A DNA stretch of 64,000 nucleotides from Rhizobium rhododendri (GCF_007000325.2 NZ_CP117267.1:1488001-1552000); one strand, 5' to 3'; numbered from the stretch's first letter, positions 28,580 through 38,797 are shown. A program made the numbers and translations. The notes: a model not told the origin generated them from the letters alone.

Positions 28580-31500
28580 ATGGCGAACAACAAATACAGC
28601 GAGTCGGTTGAAGACAAGGCTTTCAAAGCTTTGGACGAAGCGCTGCAAATCGATTTCAGCGATGACGGAATACCAGCTCGCACCGGACCTGCGCCGCGTG
28701 CAACGGAGGCAGATTTGGCCGAGACCTCGAATGCGCGTGCACGGCAGGCAAAGGAAGAAGCGGCTCGCAAGGCCGCCGCAGCCCGCGGAACTGCCGGGCG
28801 ACCGGGCGATACCCCTCGCAATCAGATGTTCGAACCCGCCAACGATACCAGCAGGGCCAGCCCCCAGTCGATCCTGCGCTCGCTGGACAACGCCTCCATC
28901 GGCGGCGCCATCCGCAATGCGACGATCTTCTCGGTCATCTGGCTGATTGCCGGCATCGGTCTGACGAGCGTCATCTATTCCCCGCCTATCTGGCAGATCC
29001 GCTCGCTCGCCGAACTCGTGGCCCTGCCTGGCGTGATCGCCTGCATCATCGGGATCCTTGTTCCGATCCTGCTGTTCTATGCCTTTGCCATCATGCTGTC
29101 GCGCGCCCAGGACATGCGCAACGCCGCCCGCTCCATGGCTGAAGTAGCACTGCGCCTCTCCGATCCCGAGACAATCGCCTCCGAGCGCATCATGACGGTC
29201 GGCCAGGCCGTACGCCGCGAAGTCTCCGCGATGAACGAAGGCATCGAGCGCACTATCGCCCGCGCCACCGAACTCGAGACCCTCGTCCATTCCGAAGTCA
29301 ACGCGCTCGAGCGCAGCTATGCCGACAACGAAATGCGCGTGCGCGGCCTCGTCCACGAACTCGGTTCCGAGCGCGACGCCATCGTCAATCACGCCGAGCG
29401 GATCCGCTCGTCGATCTCGGGCGTCCACGAGCAGATCAAGGAAGACATGTCGCTCGCCACCGAGGAAATCGCCATTCGACTGGCGACCTCGGGTGAAGCT
29501 TTCGCGACCCTGATGGACACGCGTGCCGCTGCTCTCTCGGAAAAGTCGAACGCAGCCCTGCAATCGCTCGGCTCGCTGCTAGCGGCCAAGACCGACAGCC
29601 TCATCGAAAACCTGAGTGCTTCCGGCTTCGCCTTGAACCAGGAATTCGATACGCGCCTGGAATCCCTCTCCACCACCCTGTCCGAACGCGGCAAGAAGCT
29701 TCTCAGCCAGTTCGAGACACGCGCCTCGACGCTGGACGCCAACACCGACAAGCTGAATGCCGCGCTCAACGACCGCGCCCGCCAGTTGAACGAAACCCTG
29801 ATCGCCCGTACCCGCGAAATTAGCGACAGCCTGAACAGCGGTGAACGCGGCATCACCGGTACCCTCGACAACGTGCTTGCAAAGCTCAACAGCGCACTTG
29901 ACGAAAAGGGAGCCAGCTTCCGCCAGAGCCTGCAGTCGAGTGTCGACGACACCGTCATGGACCTAGACCTTCGCTCCGGCTTTTTCGAAGAGCGTCTGCA
30001 GTCGACGGTCGCGCAGGTGTCGACAAGCTTCGACGAACGTGTCGCGGAATTCGCAACGGCATTCGACAAGCGTGCCGGCTCGCTCGACAGCAAGCTGATG
30101 GAAAGCCTTGCGCGCATCAACGAAACGCTGGCCGGCGGCTCGGAAGCCATGGACGGCATCCTTACCACCAGCATCGAGCGTATCGGCTCCTCGCTGACCG
30201 ACCATTCCTTCGCACTCGCCACAGCCCTGTCGACCGGCCATGAGGTGCTCGAAAGCGCCATCGGCTCGAAGGCAGCCGAAATTACCTCGGCGCTCGAAAG
30301 CCGCACCAGCGAATTCACCGCTGCGTTGCGCGGCGCGACTGGCGACGTTGCAGCCGTGCTCGGCACGGGCTCCGAAGAGCTGCAGGCAGCCCTCAGCGCC
30401 CGCACAGAGCAGCTGACGTCGGCACTTCGCGGCGCCACGCTCGAACTCTCATCATCCCTCACCACAGGCAGCAACGAACTGAGCAGCACCATCGCAGCCC
30501 GCTCAGCCGAGCTGACATCGGCGCTGACAGCCGCCACGACCGATGTTTCGTCGGCCGTCATTTCCGGCACCGAGACCCTGAATGCCACGTTCGAGGGTCG
30601 CGCCGAGGCACTGAGCGAGGCGCTTGCCGCCCGCTCCGGACAGTTTACCAGCGTCATCGAAACAGCCACGTCCGAACTGACGACGGCGCTGTCTTCCGGT
30701 ACCCACGAACTGACATCGGCCTTTGTCGGCCGCACGCAGGCGCTCAACGACACCCTGTCGGCGCGCACCGGCGAAATCACCCAGACGCTCGGCTCCGCCC
30801 ACGAGCGGATCGATGCCGTCATGGCCGAGCGCAGCGGCGCGCTTTTCAATGCTCTGTCGGACAGCCAGTCGCGCTTCGAACAGACCCTGGCCAGCCGTTC
30901 CGAGACCATCGTCAGCGCCGTTTCGGACAGCCACGAACGCCTGACAGACGCACTGGACGAGCGCACCATGACGCTCGCCATCTCGCTCTCCGATAGCCAG
31001 GAACGCCTCGAGCAGACCCTTGCCAGCCGCTCCGAGACGCTTTTGGGCGCAGTATCGACGACCCACGAGCGTCTGACCGATGCCCTGGACGACCGGACGA
31101 TGGCTCTCGCCATCGCACTGTCCGAAACCCAGGAACGCCTCGACCAGACCCTGGCGAGCCGCACCGATGCCTTCACCAATGCCGTTTCCGACAGCCGCGA
31201 CCGCCTGACGGAAGCGCTGGACGAGCGTGCCATGGCACTTGACATCTCGCTGTCCGAGACCCAGGAGCGGCTCGAACAGACCCTGACCAGCCGCACGGAC
31301 GCCTTCGCCGCTGCCGTTTCCGACGGCCGCGAACGCCTCACCGAAGCCCTGGACGAACGCGCCATGGCGCTGGCGATCTCGCTGTCCGAGACCCAGGAGC
31401 GGCTTGAAAATACGCTCAGCACACGCGGCGATGCCATCGCCACGTCGGTTTCCAGCGGTCACGACCGCATGCTGGAAACCCTGGATAACAAAACCCGCGT

Positions 31501-34500
31501 CCTCGCGCAGACCTTGGCCGAAAACCACGCCCTGCTCGACGAGACACTCGGCGTCAGCGTCGAGGCGATCAATGCCGTCGTCTCCAGCAGCCACAGCCGC
31601 CTCGGCGATGCTCTCGACGACAAGACCATGGCGCTCGCCATCTCTCTCGAAGAGTCCCAGAACCGTTTCGACAGCGCGCTCGAAGCCCGCACCAACGCCA
31701 TTCTCGACAGCGTTGCTGGCGCAGAATCCCGCATCGCAGGCACCTTCGGGAAGGAAGCCGAGACAATCCGGGCAGCCTATGTCGACAATCACGAGCGCCT
31801 CGACCAGGCTCTCGGTGCCCACACCGAACGGCTGGCCAGCGTCCTCAACAACGGCGGCGAACGCCTCGAAACCGTGGTCGGCCAGTCGACCGCGCGCGTC
31901 GAGAATGCGCTTGCCGACACCACGGGCCGCCTGGAAGCCACCATCGGCACCGGACTTGCGCAGATGGACCACAGCCTCGAAAACGCCCACGAGCGCCTCC
32001 GCACGACGCTCGACCAGCGCGGCAACGCCATCCAGCAGACATTGCGCGACGCCCACGAGCAGATCGACGGTACGCTCGCCGAACAGGCCATGACCATCGG
32101 CACGTCGATCGCCACCAGCGTCGGCATGATGGAAATGTCCCTCGAAGAGCACGAAGCCTCGCTTCGGGGTGCCATCGACACCAGCGCCCGCTCGCTCGAG
32201 GAACGCCTGCAGAGCAGCGCCGGCGCCATTGCCGGCAGGTTCCAGGACGCCGCCGGTGAAATCATCCGCTCGGCCGAAACCTTCTCGTCGCACCTGACGG
32301 CCTCCGTGGAAGGCATGACGACGCGCTTCGAAGACACGGGCTCGCGCGTCGAGTCCGGTCTCGTCGGCATCGAACACCGGATCCGCGATGGTATCTCCGG
32401 TGTCGTCGAACAGGTCGACGCTGCCGGTAACCGGCTGGCGGAAAGCCTCTCCGGCAGTGTCGAGCAGATCGACCGCGCCACCAGCGAGGCAGCTGCCCGC
32501 CTGACGGAGACCCTCGACGGACGCACTGCCAACCTCAGCAACGCCATGGAAACCGGTACCGCCCGCATCGACGAGCGCCTGTCGACCATGGATCGCGCGC
32601 TCAATCTCGGCCTCGATGCCGTCAACCGCACCATCGAGGGCAAGGCCACCGCGCTCGCAACGACGCTGCGCACGGCAGTTGCCGACGCTGCGCAGGGCAT
32701 GGACAACGAGGCCACCCGCACCGCAGAGCTGCTCGCCAGCACCGGCCAGCAGTTTGCCGACAACCTCGGCAACCGCAGCGAAGACTTCACCCGTACGATG
32801 GAAGAGCGCTCGCAGGACATCGTCCACCGCGTCTCCGAAACCCAGAACCGTCTCGCAGGCCAGGCGGCAGCCGTCGCCCAGACGTTCTCCGAGGCCGGCA
32901 ACATCATCGTCAACAAGGTTGCCGAGGCTGAAGGCCTTGTCGGCAACCAGGTCACGGCGCTGTCTGCCGCCCTCTCCGAGGTCGAACAGTCGCTCGAAGC
33001 CCGCGGCGCATCGCTGCGCTCGGCCCTTGCCGGCACCGGCGAGGAAATTGCATCGACCATGGCCCGCGTCGAACGCGCGCTCGAGGATCGCAGCACCGCT
33101 ATCCGCACCAGCCTCGACGAACGCAGTCGCGACATCGATGCGACGCTTTCGGATGTCGACAAGACACTCGAAGCCCGCACCCAGCAGATGCGCTCCACAC
33201 TGGCCGGAACAGGCGAACAGATTGCCTCCAGCCTGACGCGCGTCGGCGAAGCCCTCGAGGAACGCACCAACGCCATCCGCACCAACCTCGACGACCGCGC
33301 CCGCGATATCGATGCGACGCTTGCCAATGTCGACAAGGCGCTGGAAGCACGCGGTTCGTCCATTCGCAACAGCCTCGACGACCGGAGCCGCGACCTGAAC
33401 TCCATGCTGGCCGGCCGCTCCGCCGAACTGGTACGCATCATCGACGAAAAGGCCCGCCCGGTGGTCGACGCCTACGCTGCCACCGGCGAACAGGCAGCCG
33501 AGCGCATCGCGGCGGCAGCCCAGCAGGCAGCCGAACGCCTGCGCACCGAGAATGCCGCCTTGGTCAATGCCATTGCGTCGCGCACCAACGAGACGCTGGC
33601 CGCCATTTCCGCCCGTACGGAAAGCGTCACCAGCACGGTCGATGCGCTGGAAACGAGCCTGCTTTCGAATGTCAACGGCCTCATCGAACGGCTGGGCGAC
33701 AACAACTCGGCGATCGTTGCCATGCTCAACCGCGCCACGCACGATCTGGCCGAAGTCGATACACGCCTCGGCTCGACCAGCACGCGCTTTGCCGAGAGCG
33801 CCGGCAAGGCTTCCGAACTGGTCTCCGCCTCGACCCGCCTGCTCGAAGGCAAGATCGACAAGCTCAGCGACATCTCGATCCACACCCTGTCGCAGGTCGG
33901 CGGGATCATCAGCCGCTTCGACGAGCACTCCAAGGTCCTGACCCAGGCATCGCAACTTCTGGGCGCCGCCCAGTCGAACCTGATGTCGACGCTGGAAGAG
34001 CGCGAAAGCGCGCTGGAAGGCCTCTCGGTCGGGCTCGTGCAGCGCTCGGAAGAGATCGAAAAGACCCTGCGCGCTGTCGGCTCCATCGTCGAAACCGCAT
34101 TCGACCGCGCCGAACAGCGTTCCAATCAGGTATCGGGCAATCTGCGCCAGGGCGTACAGGCCTCCGTCGCCGATATCGGTCGCGTGCTGTCCGAGACGGA
34201 AGCCCGCGCCCAGCAGACGGCCGAGACGATGCGCGATGCGCTCGCCAAGGCCGGCCAGGAAGCAAACGATGCGATCGAGGGCACCTTCGCAAATGCCGAG
34301 CGTCGTTCCAACGAACTCACCAGCCGCCTGCGCGGCGGGCTGACAGCGTCGATGTCGGATGTCGAGAACATGTTCTCGGAAGCCGGCAAGACGACCGACA
34401 ATGCCGCCTACTCCATGCGCGAAACCCTGCGCGTTGCCGTCGAGGAAGCCATCGACCGCTTCTCCGGGGCCACCGACGAGATCCGCCGTTCGGCCGGCGA

Positions 34501-35452
34501 TATCCGCAAGGAACTCGACCTCACCCGCACGGAACTGAAGCGCGGTGCCTTCGACCTGCCGGAAGAAGCCAAGGAAAGCGCCGCTGCCATGCGTCGCGCC
34601 GTGGCCGAGCAGATCAAGGCCTTGCAGGACATCTCGCAGATCGTCGGGCGCTCGTCGCAGCAGCTGGAAATCGCAACGCCTGTGACACGGGCTTCCGCCC
34701 AGCCGCAGCGTGTCGCTCCCCAGCAGGCAGCCGTCGCGCCGCAGCCTCAGCCAGCTGCAACGCAGCCGCAGCCGGTCGCCCAGCAGCGCCAGCCGATTGC
34801 CCAGCAGCCTGCACCGCAGTTCCTGCAGCAGCCGGAAGCTGCCGCTCCGCAGCGTCCTATCGAGCCGATGGGCCTTCGCGGCACCATCGCTGCCGACCGC
34901 GCACCACAGGCTCCCCGCCAGCCCGCAGCAACGCCAACGACGCCTGCCCGCCAAGACCAGGCCGGCGGCGGTTGGATCAGCGACCTGTTGCGCGGCGCAT
35001 CGCGCGACGACGCGGCCGACACGGCACCGGCCCGCGCACCCGCCCCGCGCGCTCCCGCCGAGACCGCCGCCCAGGCACCTCGCTCCGGCGATGCCAGAAA
35101 CCCGCGTCACGTCGTGGAATCGCTGAACTCTCTGTCGGTCGATATCGCCCGCGCCATCGATCACGACGCATCGGTCGACCTCTGGCGTCGCTACCAGCGC
35201 GGCGAACGGGATGTCTTCACCCGCCGTCTCTACACGCTGAAGGGTCAGCAGACCTTCGACGAGATCAAGCGCAAGTATGACCGCGAGCCGGAATTCCGCA
35301 CCGCCGTCGACCGCTACATCGGCGACTTCGAAAAGCTGCTCGCAGACGTTGCCAGCACGGACCGCGACAAATCCGTCACCCAGTCCTACCTGACCTCGGA
35401 CACCGGCAAGGTCTACACCATGCTCGCCCACGCCGCCGGCCGTTTCAGCTGA
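28580..35452 (+). CDS. Giant membrane-anchored coiled-coil protein, GPR/RgsE-like (growth pole ring)
   Basis: A 2290-residue protein from ATG 28580 (CGAGG upstream). Residues 1-110 are polar and charged, followed by two membrane helices (about 113-133 and 149-173). About 1800 residues of Ala/Leu/Glu/Arg-rich helical repeat come next, then a Pro/Gln/Ala-rich linker (DNA 34684-34960) and a C-terminal domain of about 118 residues (from ESLNSLSVDIARAIDHD). This fits the Agrobacterium growth pole ring protein GPR and its Sinorhizobium counterpart RgsE in size, anchor and apolipoprotein-like repeats. GPR forms a ring at the growing pole and is needed for polar growth. Databases often label such proteins kinesin-like; there is no motor domain here. 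Confidence 0.85.
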   Translation: MANNKYSESVEDKAFKALDEALQIDFSDDGIPARTGPAPRATEADLAETSNARARQAKEEAARKAAAARGTAGRPGDTPRNQMFEPANDTSRASPQSILRSLDNASIGGAIRNATIFSVIWLIAGIGLTSVIYSPPIWQIRSLAELVALPGVIACIIGILVPILLFYAFAIMLSRAQDMRNAARSMAEVALRLSDPETIASERIMTVGQAVRREVSAMNEGIERTIARATELETLVHSEVNALERSYADNEMRVRGLVHELGSERDAIVNHAERIRSSISGVHEQIKEDMSLATEEIAIRLATSGEAFATLMDTRAAALSEKSNAALQSLGSLLAAKTDSLIENLSASGFALNQEFDTRLESLSTTLSERGKKLLSQFETRASTLDANTDKLNAALNDRARQLNETLIARTREISDSLNSGERGITGTLDNVLAKLNSALDEKGASFRQSLQSSVDDTVMDLDLRSGFFEERLQSTVAQVSTSFDERVAEFATAFDKRAGSLDSKLMESLARINETLAGGSEAMDGILTTSIERIGSSLTDHSFALATALSTGHEVLESAIGSKAAEITSALESRTSEFTAALRGATGDVAAVLGTGSEELQAALSARTEQLTSALRGATLELSSSLTTGSNELSSTIAARSAELTSALTAATTDVSSAVISGTETLNATFEGRAEALSEALAARSGQFTSVIETATSELTTALSSGTHELTSAFVGRTQALNDTLSARTGEITQTLGSAHERIDAVMAERSGALFNALSDSQSRFEQTLASRSETIVSAVSDSHERLTDALDERTMTLAISLSDSQERLEQTLASRSETLLGAVSTTHERLTDALDDRTMALAIALSETQERLDQTLASRTDAFTNAVSDSRDRLTEALDERAMALDISLSETQERLEQTLTSRTDAFAAAVSDGRERLTEALDERAMALAISLSETQERLENTLSTRGDAIATSVSSGHDRMLETLDNKTRVLAQTLAENHALLDETLGVSVEAINAVVSSSHSRLGDALDDKTMALAISLEESQNRFDSALEARTNAILDSVAGAESRIAGTFGKEAETIRAAYVDNHERLDQALGAHTERLASVLNNGGERLETVVGQSTARVENALADTTGRLEATIGTGLAQMDHSLENAHERLRTTLDQRGNAIQQTLRDAHEQIDGTLAEQAMTIGTSIATSVGMMEMSLEEHEASLRGAIDTSARSLEERLQSSAGAIAGRFQDAAGEIIRSAETFSSHLTASVEGMTTRFEDTGSRVESGLVGIEHRIRDGISGVVEQVDAAGNRLAESLSGSVEQIDRATSEAAARLTETLDGRTANLSNAMETGTARIDERLSTMDRALNLGLDAVNRTIEGKATALATTLRTAVADAAQGMDNEATRTAELLASTGQQFADNLGNRSEDFTRTMEERSQDIVHRVSETQNRLAGQAAAVAQTFSEAGNIIVNKVAEAEGLVGNQVTALSAALSEVEQSLEARGASLRSALAGTGEEIASTMARVERALEDRSTAIRTSLDERSRDIDATLSDVDKTLEARTQQMRSTLAGTGEQIASSLTRVGEALEERTNAIRTNLDDRARDIDATLANVDKALEARGSSIRNSLDDRSRDLNSMLAGRSAELVRIIDEKARPVVDAYAATGEQAAERIAAAAQQAAERLRTENAALVNAIASRTNETLAAISARTESVTSTVDALETSLLSNVNGLIERLGDNNSAIVAMLNRATHDLAEVDTRLGSTSTRFAESAGKASELVSASTRLLEGKIDKLSDISIHTLSQVGGIISRFDEHSKVLTQASQLLGAAQSNLMSTLEERESALEGLSVGLVQRSEEIEKTLRAVGSIVETAFDRAEQRSNQVSGNLRQGVQASVADIGRVLSETEARAQQTAETMRDALAKAGQEANDAIEGTFANAERRSNELTSRLRGGLTASMSDVENMFSEAGKTTDNAAYSMRETLRVAVEEAIDRFSGATDEIRRSAGDIRKELDLTRTELKRGAFDLPEEAKESAAAMRRAVAEQIKALQDISQIVGRSSQQLEIATPVTRASAQPQRVAPQQAAVAPQPQPAATQPQPVAQQRQPIAQQPAPQFLQQPEAAAPQRPIEPMGLRGTIAADRAPQAPRQPAATPTTPARQDQAGGGWISDLLRGASRDDAADTAPARAPAPRAPAETAAQAPRSGDARNPRHVVESLNSLSVDIARAIDHDASVDLWRRYQRGERDVFTRRLYTLKGQQTFDEIKRKYDREPEFRTAVDRYIGDFEKLLADVASTDRDKSVTQSYLTSDTGKVYTMLAHAAGRFS
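30800..32119 (+). repeat. 132-bp in-register tandem repeat inside the GPR-like gene
   Basis: The codon of the repeat position in HERLxxAL falls at 30800, 30932, 31064, 31196, 31328, 31460, 31592, 31724, 31856 and 31988: ten units of exactly 132 bp (44 residues) without insertion or deletion. Units from 30932 to 31460 are most alike, for example HERLTDALDERTMTLAISLS followed by DSQERLEQTLASR. Each unit is two 22-residue or four 11-residue (hendecad) blocks, which favours a long straight coiled coil. Weaker repeats flank the block. Confidence 0.85.
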
Positions 35453-35474
35453 CAACAGCACCCCGCATAAACTG

Positions 35475-35505
35475 AAAAATCCCTGGTCATGAGCCAGGGA
35501 TTTTT
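35475..35505. terminator. Bidirectional terminator after the GPR-like gene
   Basis: A 12-bp perfect stem AAAAATCCCTGG (35475-35486) / CCAGGGATTTTT (35494-35505) with a seven-base loop and T runs on both strands. It serves the GPR-like gene on the plus strand and the RcnB-like gene on the minus strand. Confidence 0.9.
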
Positions 35506-35545
35506 CGTTTCACGGTAGGTGGTTAATGATCAATCCAGCCGCTGC

Positions 35546-35848
35546 TCAGCGCGCGGCCACGACGCTGAGGATGAGGCCGCTGGTGGAGCCGACCATCAGG
35601 AAGCTTCCACCGATGCGGACCCATCGATAACCATGGGGCGGCGTCTTCAGGCGGTAGCGGGTGTAGTCGAGGGGGACCGCGTGGTTGCGGTCGGAGGGTG
35701 AAAGCCGATGGCCGCGCGTCCAGCTCCCCTTGTGCAGAACAGGCCGATGAACATCCTTTGATGACGTCGCGGCAAGGGCTGCAGGGGCTTGCGCCAGCGG
35801 TGCAATCAGGCACGCCGCAGCAAGCAGCGCGGTGATCGTCTTCTTCAT
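35546..35848 (-). CDS. RcnB-like small periplasmic protein
   Basis: A 100-residue protein with a cleavable signal peptide (ITALLAAACLIAPLAQAPAALA). The mature C-terminal part, DYTRYRLKTPPHGYRWVRIGGSFLMVG, matches the RcnB/YohN family pattern of PPxGYxWVRxGxxxLLV. In E. coli RcnB helps nickel and cobalt homeostasis with the RcnA efflux pump. No rcnA lies nearby, and rhizobia carry several such proteins of unclear role. It shares the terminator at 35475-35505. Confidence 0.8.
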   Translation of the reverse strand: MKKTITALLAAACLIAPLAQAPAALAATSSKDVHRPVLHKGSWTRGHRLSPSDRNHAVPLDYTRYRLKTPPHGYRWVRIGGSFLMVGSTSGLILSVVAAR

Positions 35849-36007
35849 GGGCTTTCCTCGTAGTTTTTTACGTCTTTTAGACGCGCAGCCTTACCTGAAA
35901 AAGGTGACGGATCGCGGTCAAATATATTAAATTTTGTCAATGCAGTCAGGCGCGACCCGCTATGGGGCAGGCCGGCCAGGCAAACATGGCCCGCGACGTC
36001 CGTCAAC

Positions 36008-37615
36008 CTAGAGGATATCGTAGTTGAACCAGTCGAAATCTGCGGCTTTCGCCCGACCAGAGAGATCGAAGGCAAACATGCCGACAAAGGCGCCGGTGAA
36101 CGAGCCGTGCTCGCCACGCCCGCCCTCGTCCGAGATCACGCCGGCGTCTAGCACCGGCCCGATCGCCTGCCAGGCGCCCATGCCCTCGGCCTGCCAGTAG
36201 AACTGCAGGTCGTTGTCGCACACCTCGAGAGAGAGCTGCACTCGTCCATCGGGAACGGCGACGCCGCTGCCAACCGGGAAGCTCAAACGTCCCTCGGGAT
36301 AATCGCCCGGGCATGAGAGAATGGTCAGGCACCTCCCGAGTTCTTCATGCACGGTCACGGCGAGCGCATGAAATTTGAAGCGGTTATAATAGTGGGTCAG
36401 GCCCGCTACCTGTTGGTAGGTATCCGGCAGAAACTCGATCACGGTTTCCGCCTGGAACCGATGATGCTCCTGCCGACGGGCAACCAGCGATTGCTCGAAC
36501 CATGAGCCTATGCTTTCGCGGCCGAACAGCCGCAGATGGCCTGGCCGCTCTGTGAGACTGAACAGCAGCTCCGGCCTCGGGGTGCGAAGCCACTGGAAAT
36601 CGGCCGGCAGCGTCGGTCCGTCGAAATTCGCGCCGCTGCGTCGCGGCTTGTCGAGGGGAACAGCACCGGCAAGGCCCGGAACGTCCACGTCGCCCACCAC
36701 GGTGCCGTTTGCGAGATAGAGCCAGTCATCCTTCCAGACGCATTTCTGCAGGGCCGTCTCGCGGCCGAGTGTGGAGCGACGCAAGGGCGCCAGCGGACGG
36801 CCACAGAGGTGGGTGTGATAGGCTCCACCGTCAGGGGTCTCGACATATTGCCCATGCCCGGTGCGCTGCAGGCCTGCCTCCGGGTGATCCTTCGCAGTGA
36901 TCAGGTGGCTGTCCGGATGCAGTTCGTAGGGGCCGGCGATATCGCGCGCGCGCGCCATGGTGACGGCATGGTCGTAGCCGGTGCCACCCTCGGCGGTCGT
37001 CAGGTAATACCAGCCGTTGCGCTGGAACAGGTGCGGACCCTCGACGAGACCGAGCGGGCTGCCGGCAAAGATGTTGCGGATCGGGCCTTTGAGAGACTTG
37101 CTGGCGGCATCGTATTCCTGCAGCAGGATACCGTCGAAGGCCGGCGATTTCGGCGAGCCGCCGAAGCTCTCGCTGCGGTGGTTCCACTGCATGTTGACGA
37201 ACCACTTGCGACCGTCGGCATCGTGAAACAGCGACGGGTCGAAGCCCGACGAATTGACATAGACCGGATCCGACCATTCGCCCTCGATGGTCTCTGAAGT
37301 CACGATGTAATTATGGGCGTCCTTGAAATTACCGTCGAGCCGTTTGACATCGGTGTAGACCAGCCAGAAAAGCCCATCGGCATAGGAAAGGCAAGGCGCC
37401 CAGACGCCGCAGCTGTCCGGATTGCCGCGCATGTCGAGCTGCGCCTGTCGCTCGAGCGGCCGGCGCACCAGCGTCCAGTTCACCAAGTCGCGCGAGTGAT
37501 GGATCTGCACACCGGGATACCACTCGAAGGTAGATGTGGCGATATAGTAGTCGTCACCGACGCGGCAGATGGACGGGTCGGGATTAAAGCCAGGCAAAAT
37601 AGGATTGTGGATCAT
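36008..37615 (-). CDS. GH43-family glycosidase (beta-xylosidase/arabinofuranosidase-like)
   Basis: A 535-residue cytoplasmic enzyme (no signal peptide) with a five-bladed propeller GH43 domain and a C-terminal beta-sandwich of about 200 residues, as in XynB-type beta-xylosidases. Catalytic residues can be placed: Asp13 in NPDPS (general base), Asp126 in FDPS (pKa modulator) and Glu192 in VEGPH (general acid). The family acts on xylo- or arabino-oligosaccharides. It is the last gene of the LacI-controlled carbohydrate operon, 86 bp after the aldo/keto reductase gene. The exact substrate cannot be read. Confidence 0.88.
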   Translation of the reverse strand: MIHNPILPGFNPDPSICRVGDDYYIATSTFEWYPGVQIHHSRDLVNWTLVRRPLERQAQLDMRGNPDSCGVWAPCLSYADGLFWLVYTDVKRLDGNFKDAHNYIVTSETIEGEWSDPVYVNSSGFDPSLFHDADGRKWFVNMQWNHRSESFGGSPKSPAFDGILLQEYDAASKSLKGPIRNIFAGSPLGLVEGPHLFQRNGWYYLTTAEGGTGYDHAVTMARARDIAGPYELHPDSHLITAKDHPEAGLQRTGHGQYVETPDGGAYHTHLCGRPLAPLRRSTLGRETALQKCVWKDDWLYLANGTVVGDVDVPGLAGAVPLDKPRRSGANFDGPTLPADFQWLRTPRPELLFSLTERPGHLRLFGRESIGSWFEQSLVARRQEHHRFQAETVIEFLPDTYQQVAGLTHYYNRFKFHALAVTVHEELGRCLTILSCPGDYPEGRLSFPVGSGVAVPDGRVQLSLEVCDNDLQFYWQAEGMGAWQAIGPVLDAGVISDEGGRGEHGSFTGAFVGMFAFDLSGRAKAADFDWFNYDIL

Positions 37616-37701
37616 CGGTCTACCTCCTCCAAGGCGATGAAAGCGCCGCCCGCAGGCGACGCCTCAGTTCGAACTATCGGCACACAGTCACCGAGCGGCG
37701 A

Positions 37702-38733
37702 CTATTCAAGCTCGGCCGACTTGGCCCAGAGGTTGATATCGGCCTCCTTGGCATAAACGTCGATTTCACTCAGCTCCTCGGCGGTGAAATCGGCGTTGTC
37801 GAGCGCCTTGACGCAATCGACGATCTGCGACGAACGGCTGGCGCCGATCAGCGCCGAGGTCACCCTGCCGCCGCGCAGAACCCAGGCTATCGCCATCTGC
37901 GCCAGCGTCTGGCCGCGCTTTTCGGCAATAGCGTTCAGCTTGCGGATATTGTCGAGGATCGACGGGCGAATGAATTCCCGCTTCAGGAAATGGTCCTGCG
38001 CGGCACGGCTGTCTTCCGGAATACCGTTCAGATACTTGGTCGTCAGCATCCCCTGCGCCAGCGGCGAAAAGACGATGGATCCCATGCCGACGTCGTCCAG
38101 CGTGTCGAGCAGCTTGTCGTCCTCGACCCAGCGGTTGAGCATGGAGTAGCTCGGCTGGTGGATGAGGCATGGCGTACCCAGCGATTTCAGGATCGCGGCC
38201 GCCTCGCGGGTCCGCTGGGAATTATAGGACGAGATGCCGACATACTGTGCCCGCCCGGAGCGGACGATGTAGTCGAGCGCGCCGCAGGTTTCCTCGAGCG
38301 GTGTGTCCGGGTCGAAGCGGTGCGAATAGAAGATGTCGACATAGTCGAGGCCCATGCGCTTCAGGCTCTGGTCGCAGGAGGCGACGAGGTACTTGCGGCT
38401 TCCCCACTCGCCGTAGGGACCCGGCCACATGTTGTAGCCGGCCTTGGAGGAGATGATCAGTTCGTCCCGCAGGCCGGCAAAATCCGTGCGCAGGATTTCG
38501 CCGAACGCCGTTTCGGCCGAGCCCGGAGGCGGGCCGTAATTGTTGGCAAGATCGAAATGGGTGATGCCGAGATCGAAGGCGGTGCGGCACATGTCGACCT
38601 TGCGGTCATGGGACGTGTCGCCACCGAAATTGTGCCACAGGCCGAGCGAAACGGCCGGCAGCTTCAGGCCGGAACGGCCGGTGCGGTTGTACTTCATCTT
38701 CGAATAGCGGTCTTCCGCCGGTTGCCAGCTCAT
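37702..38733 (-). CDS. Aldo/keto reductase (YghZ/MgrA-like)
   Basis: A 343-residue NADPH-dependent reductase. The catalytic tetrad is visible as Asp (THFDLANNYGP), Tyr in the same segment, Lys in ISSKAGYNMWPGPYG and His in YSHRFDPDTPLEE. The GYxMWPGPYG and RxxSxxxxL features place it near YghZ, an L-glyceraldehyde-3-phosphate reductase. The ATG at 38733 has GGGAGAG seven bases upstream. Its place in the sugar operon suggests reduction of an aldehyde released during sugar breakdown. Confidence 0.87.
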   Translation of the reverse strand: MSWQPAEDRYSKMKYNRTGRSGLKLPAVSLGLWHNFGGDTSHDRKVDMCRTAFDLGITHFDLANNYGPPPGSAETAFGEILRTDFAGLRDELIISSKAGYNMWPGPYGEWGSRKYLVASCDQSLKRMGLDYVDIFYSHRFDPDTPLEETCGALDYIVRSGRAQYVGISSYNSQRTREAAAILKSLGTPCLIHQPSYSMLNRWVEDDKLLDTLDDVGMGSIVFSPLAQGMLTTKYLNGIPEDSRAAQDHFLKREFIRPSILDNIRKLNAIAEKRGQTLAQMAIAWVLRGGRVTSALIGASRSSQIVDCVKALDNADFTAEELSEIDVYAKEADINLWAKSAELE

Positions 38734-38797
38734 CGATATCTCTCCCATGCTCGAACGCGGGCTGTTCAGCCCGCGCGCACAATAGCTTCCGCCAGCT

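Noticed and set aside
28346..29563. A 405-codon minus-strand open frame across the GPR-like start and its upstream region
   Set aside because: It runs antisense to the conserved membrane-anchor region and shows no recognisable domain. Shadow frame.
30800..32119. Possible CRISPR-like or satellite array because of a regular 132-bp period
   Set aside because: The repeats are in frame, diverge mainly at synonymous or conservative positions and have no spacer/repeat alternation. They are protein repeats.
30503..35461. A 1652-codon open frame on the minus strand opposite the GPR-like gene
   Set aside because: It is a shadow created by the GC-rich, repetitive Ala/Leu/Glu/Arg codon pattern of the sense gene. 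Its translation is low-complexity Gly/Arg/Val-rich sequence without domains, signal or ribosome-binding site.
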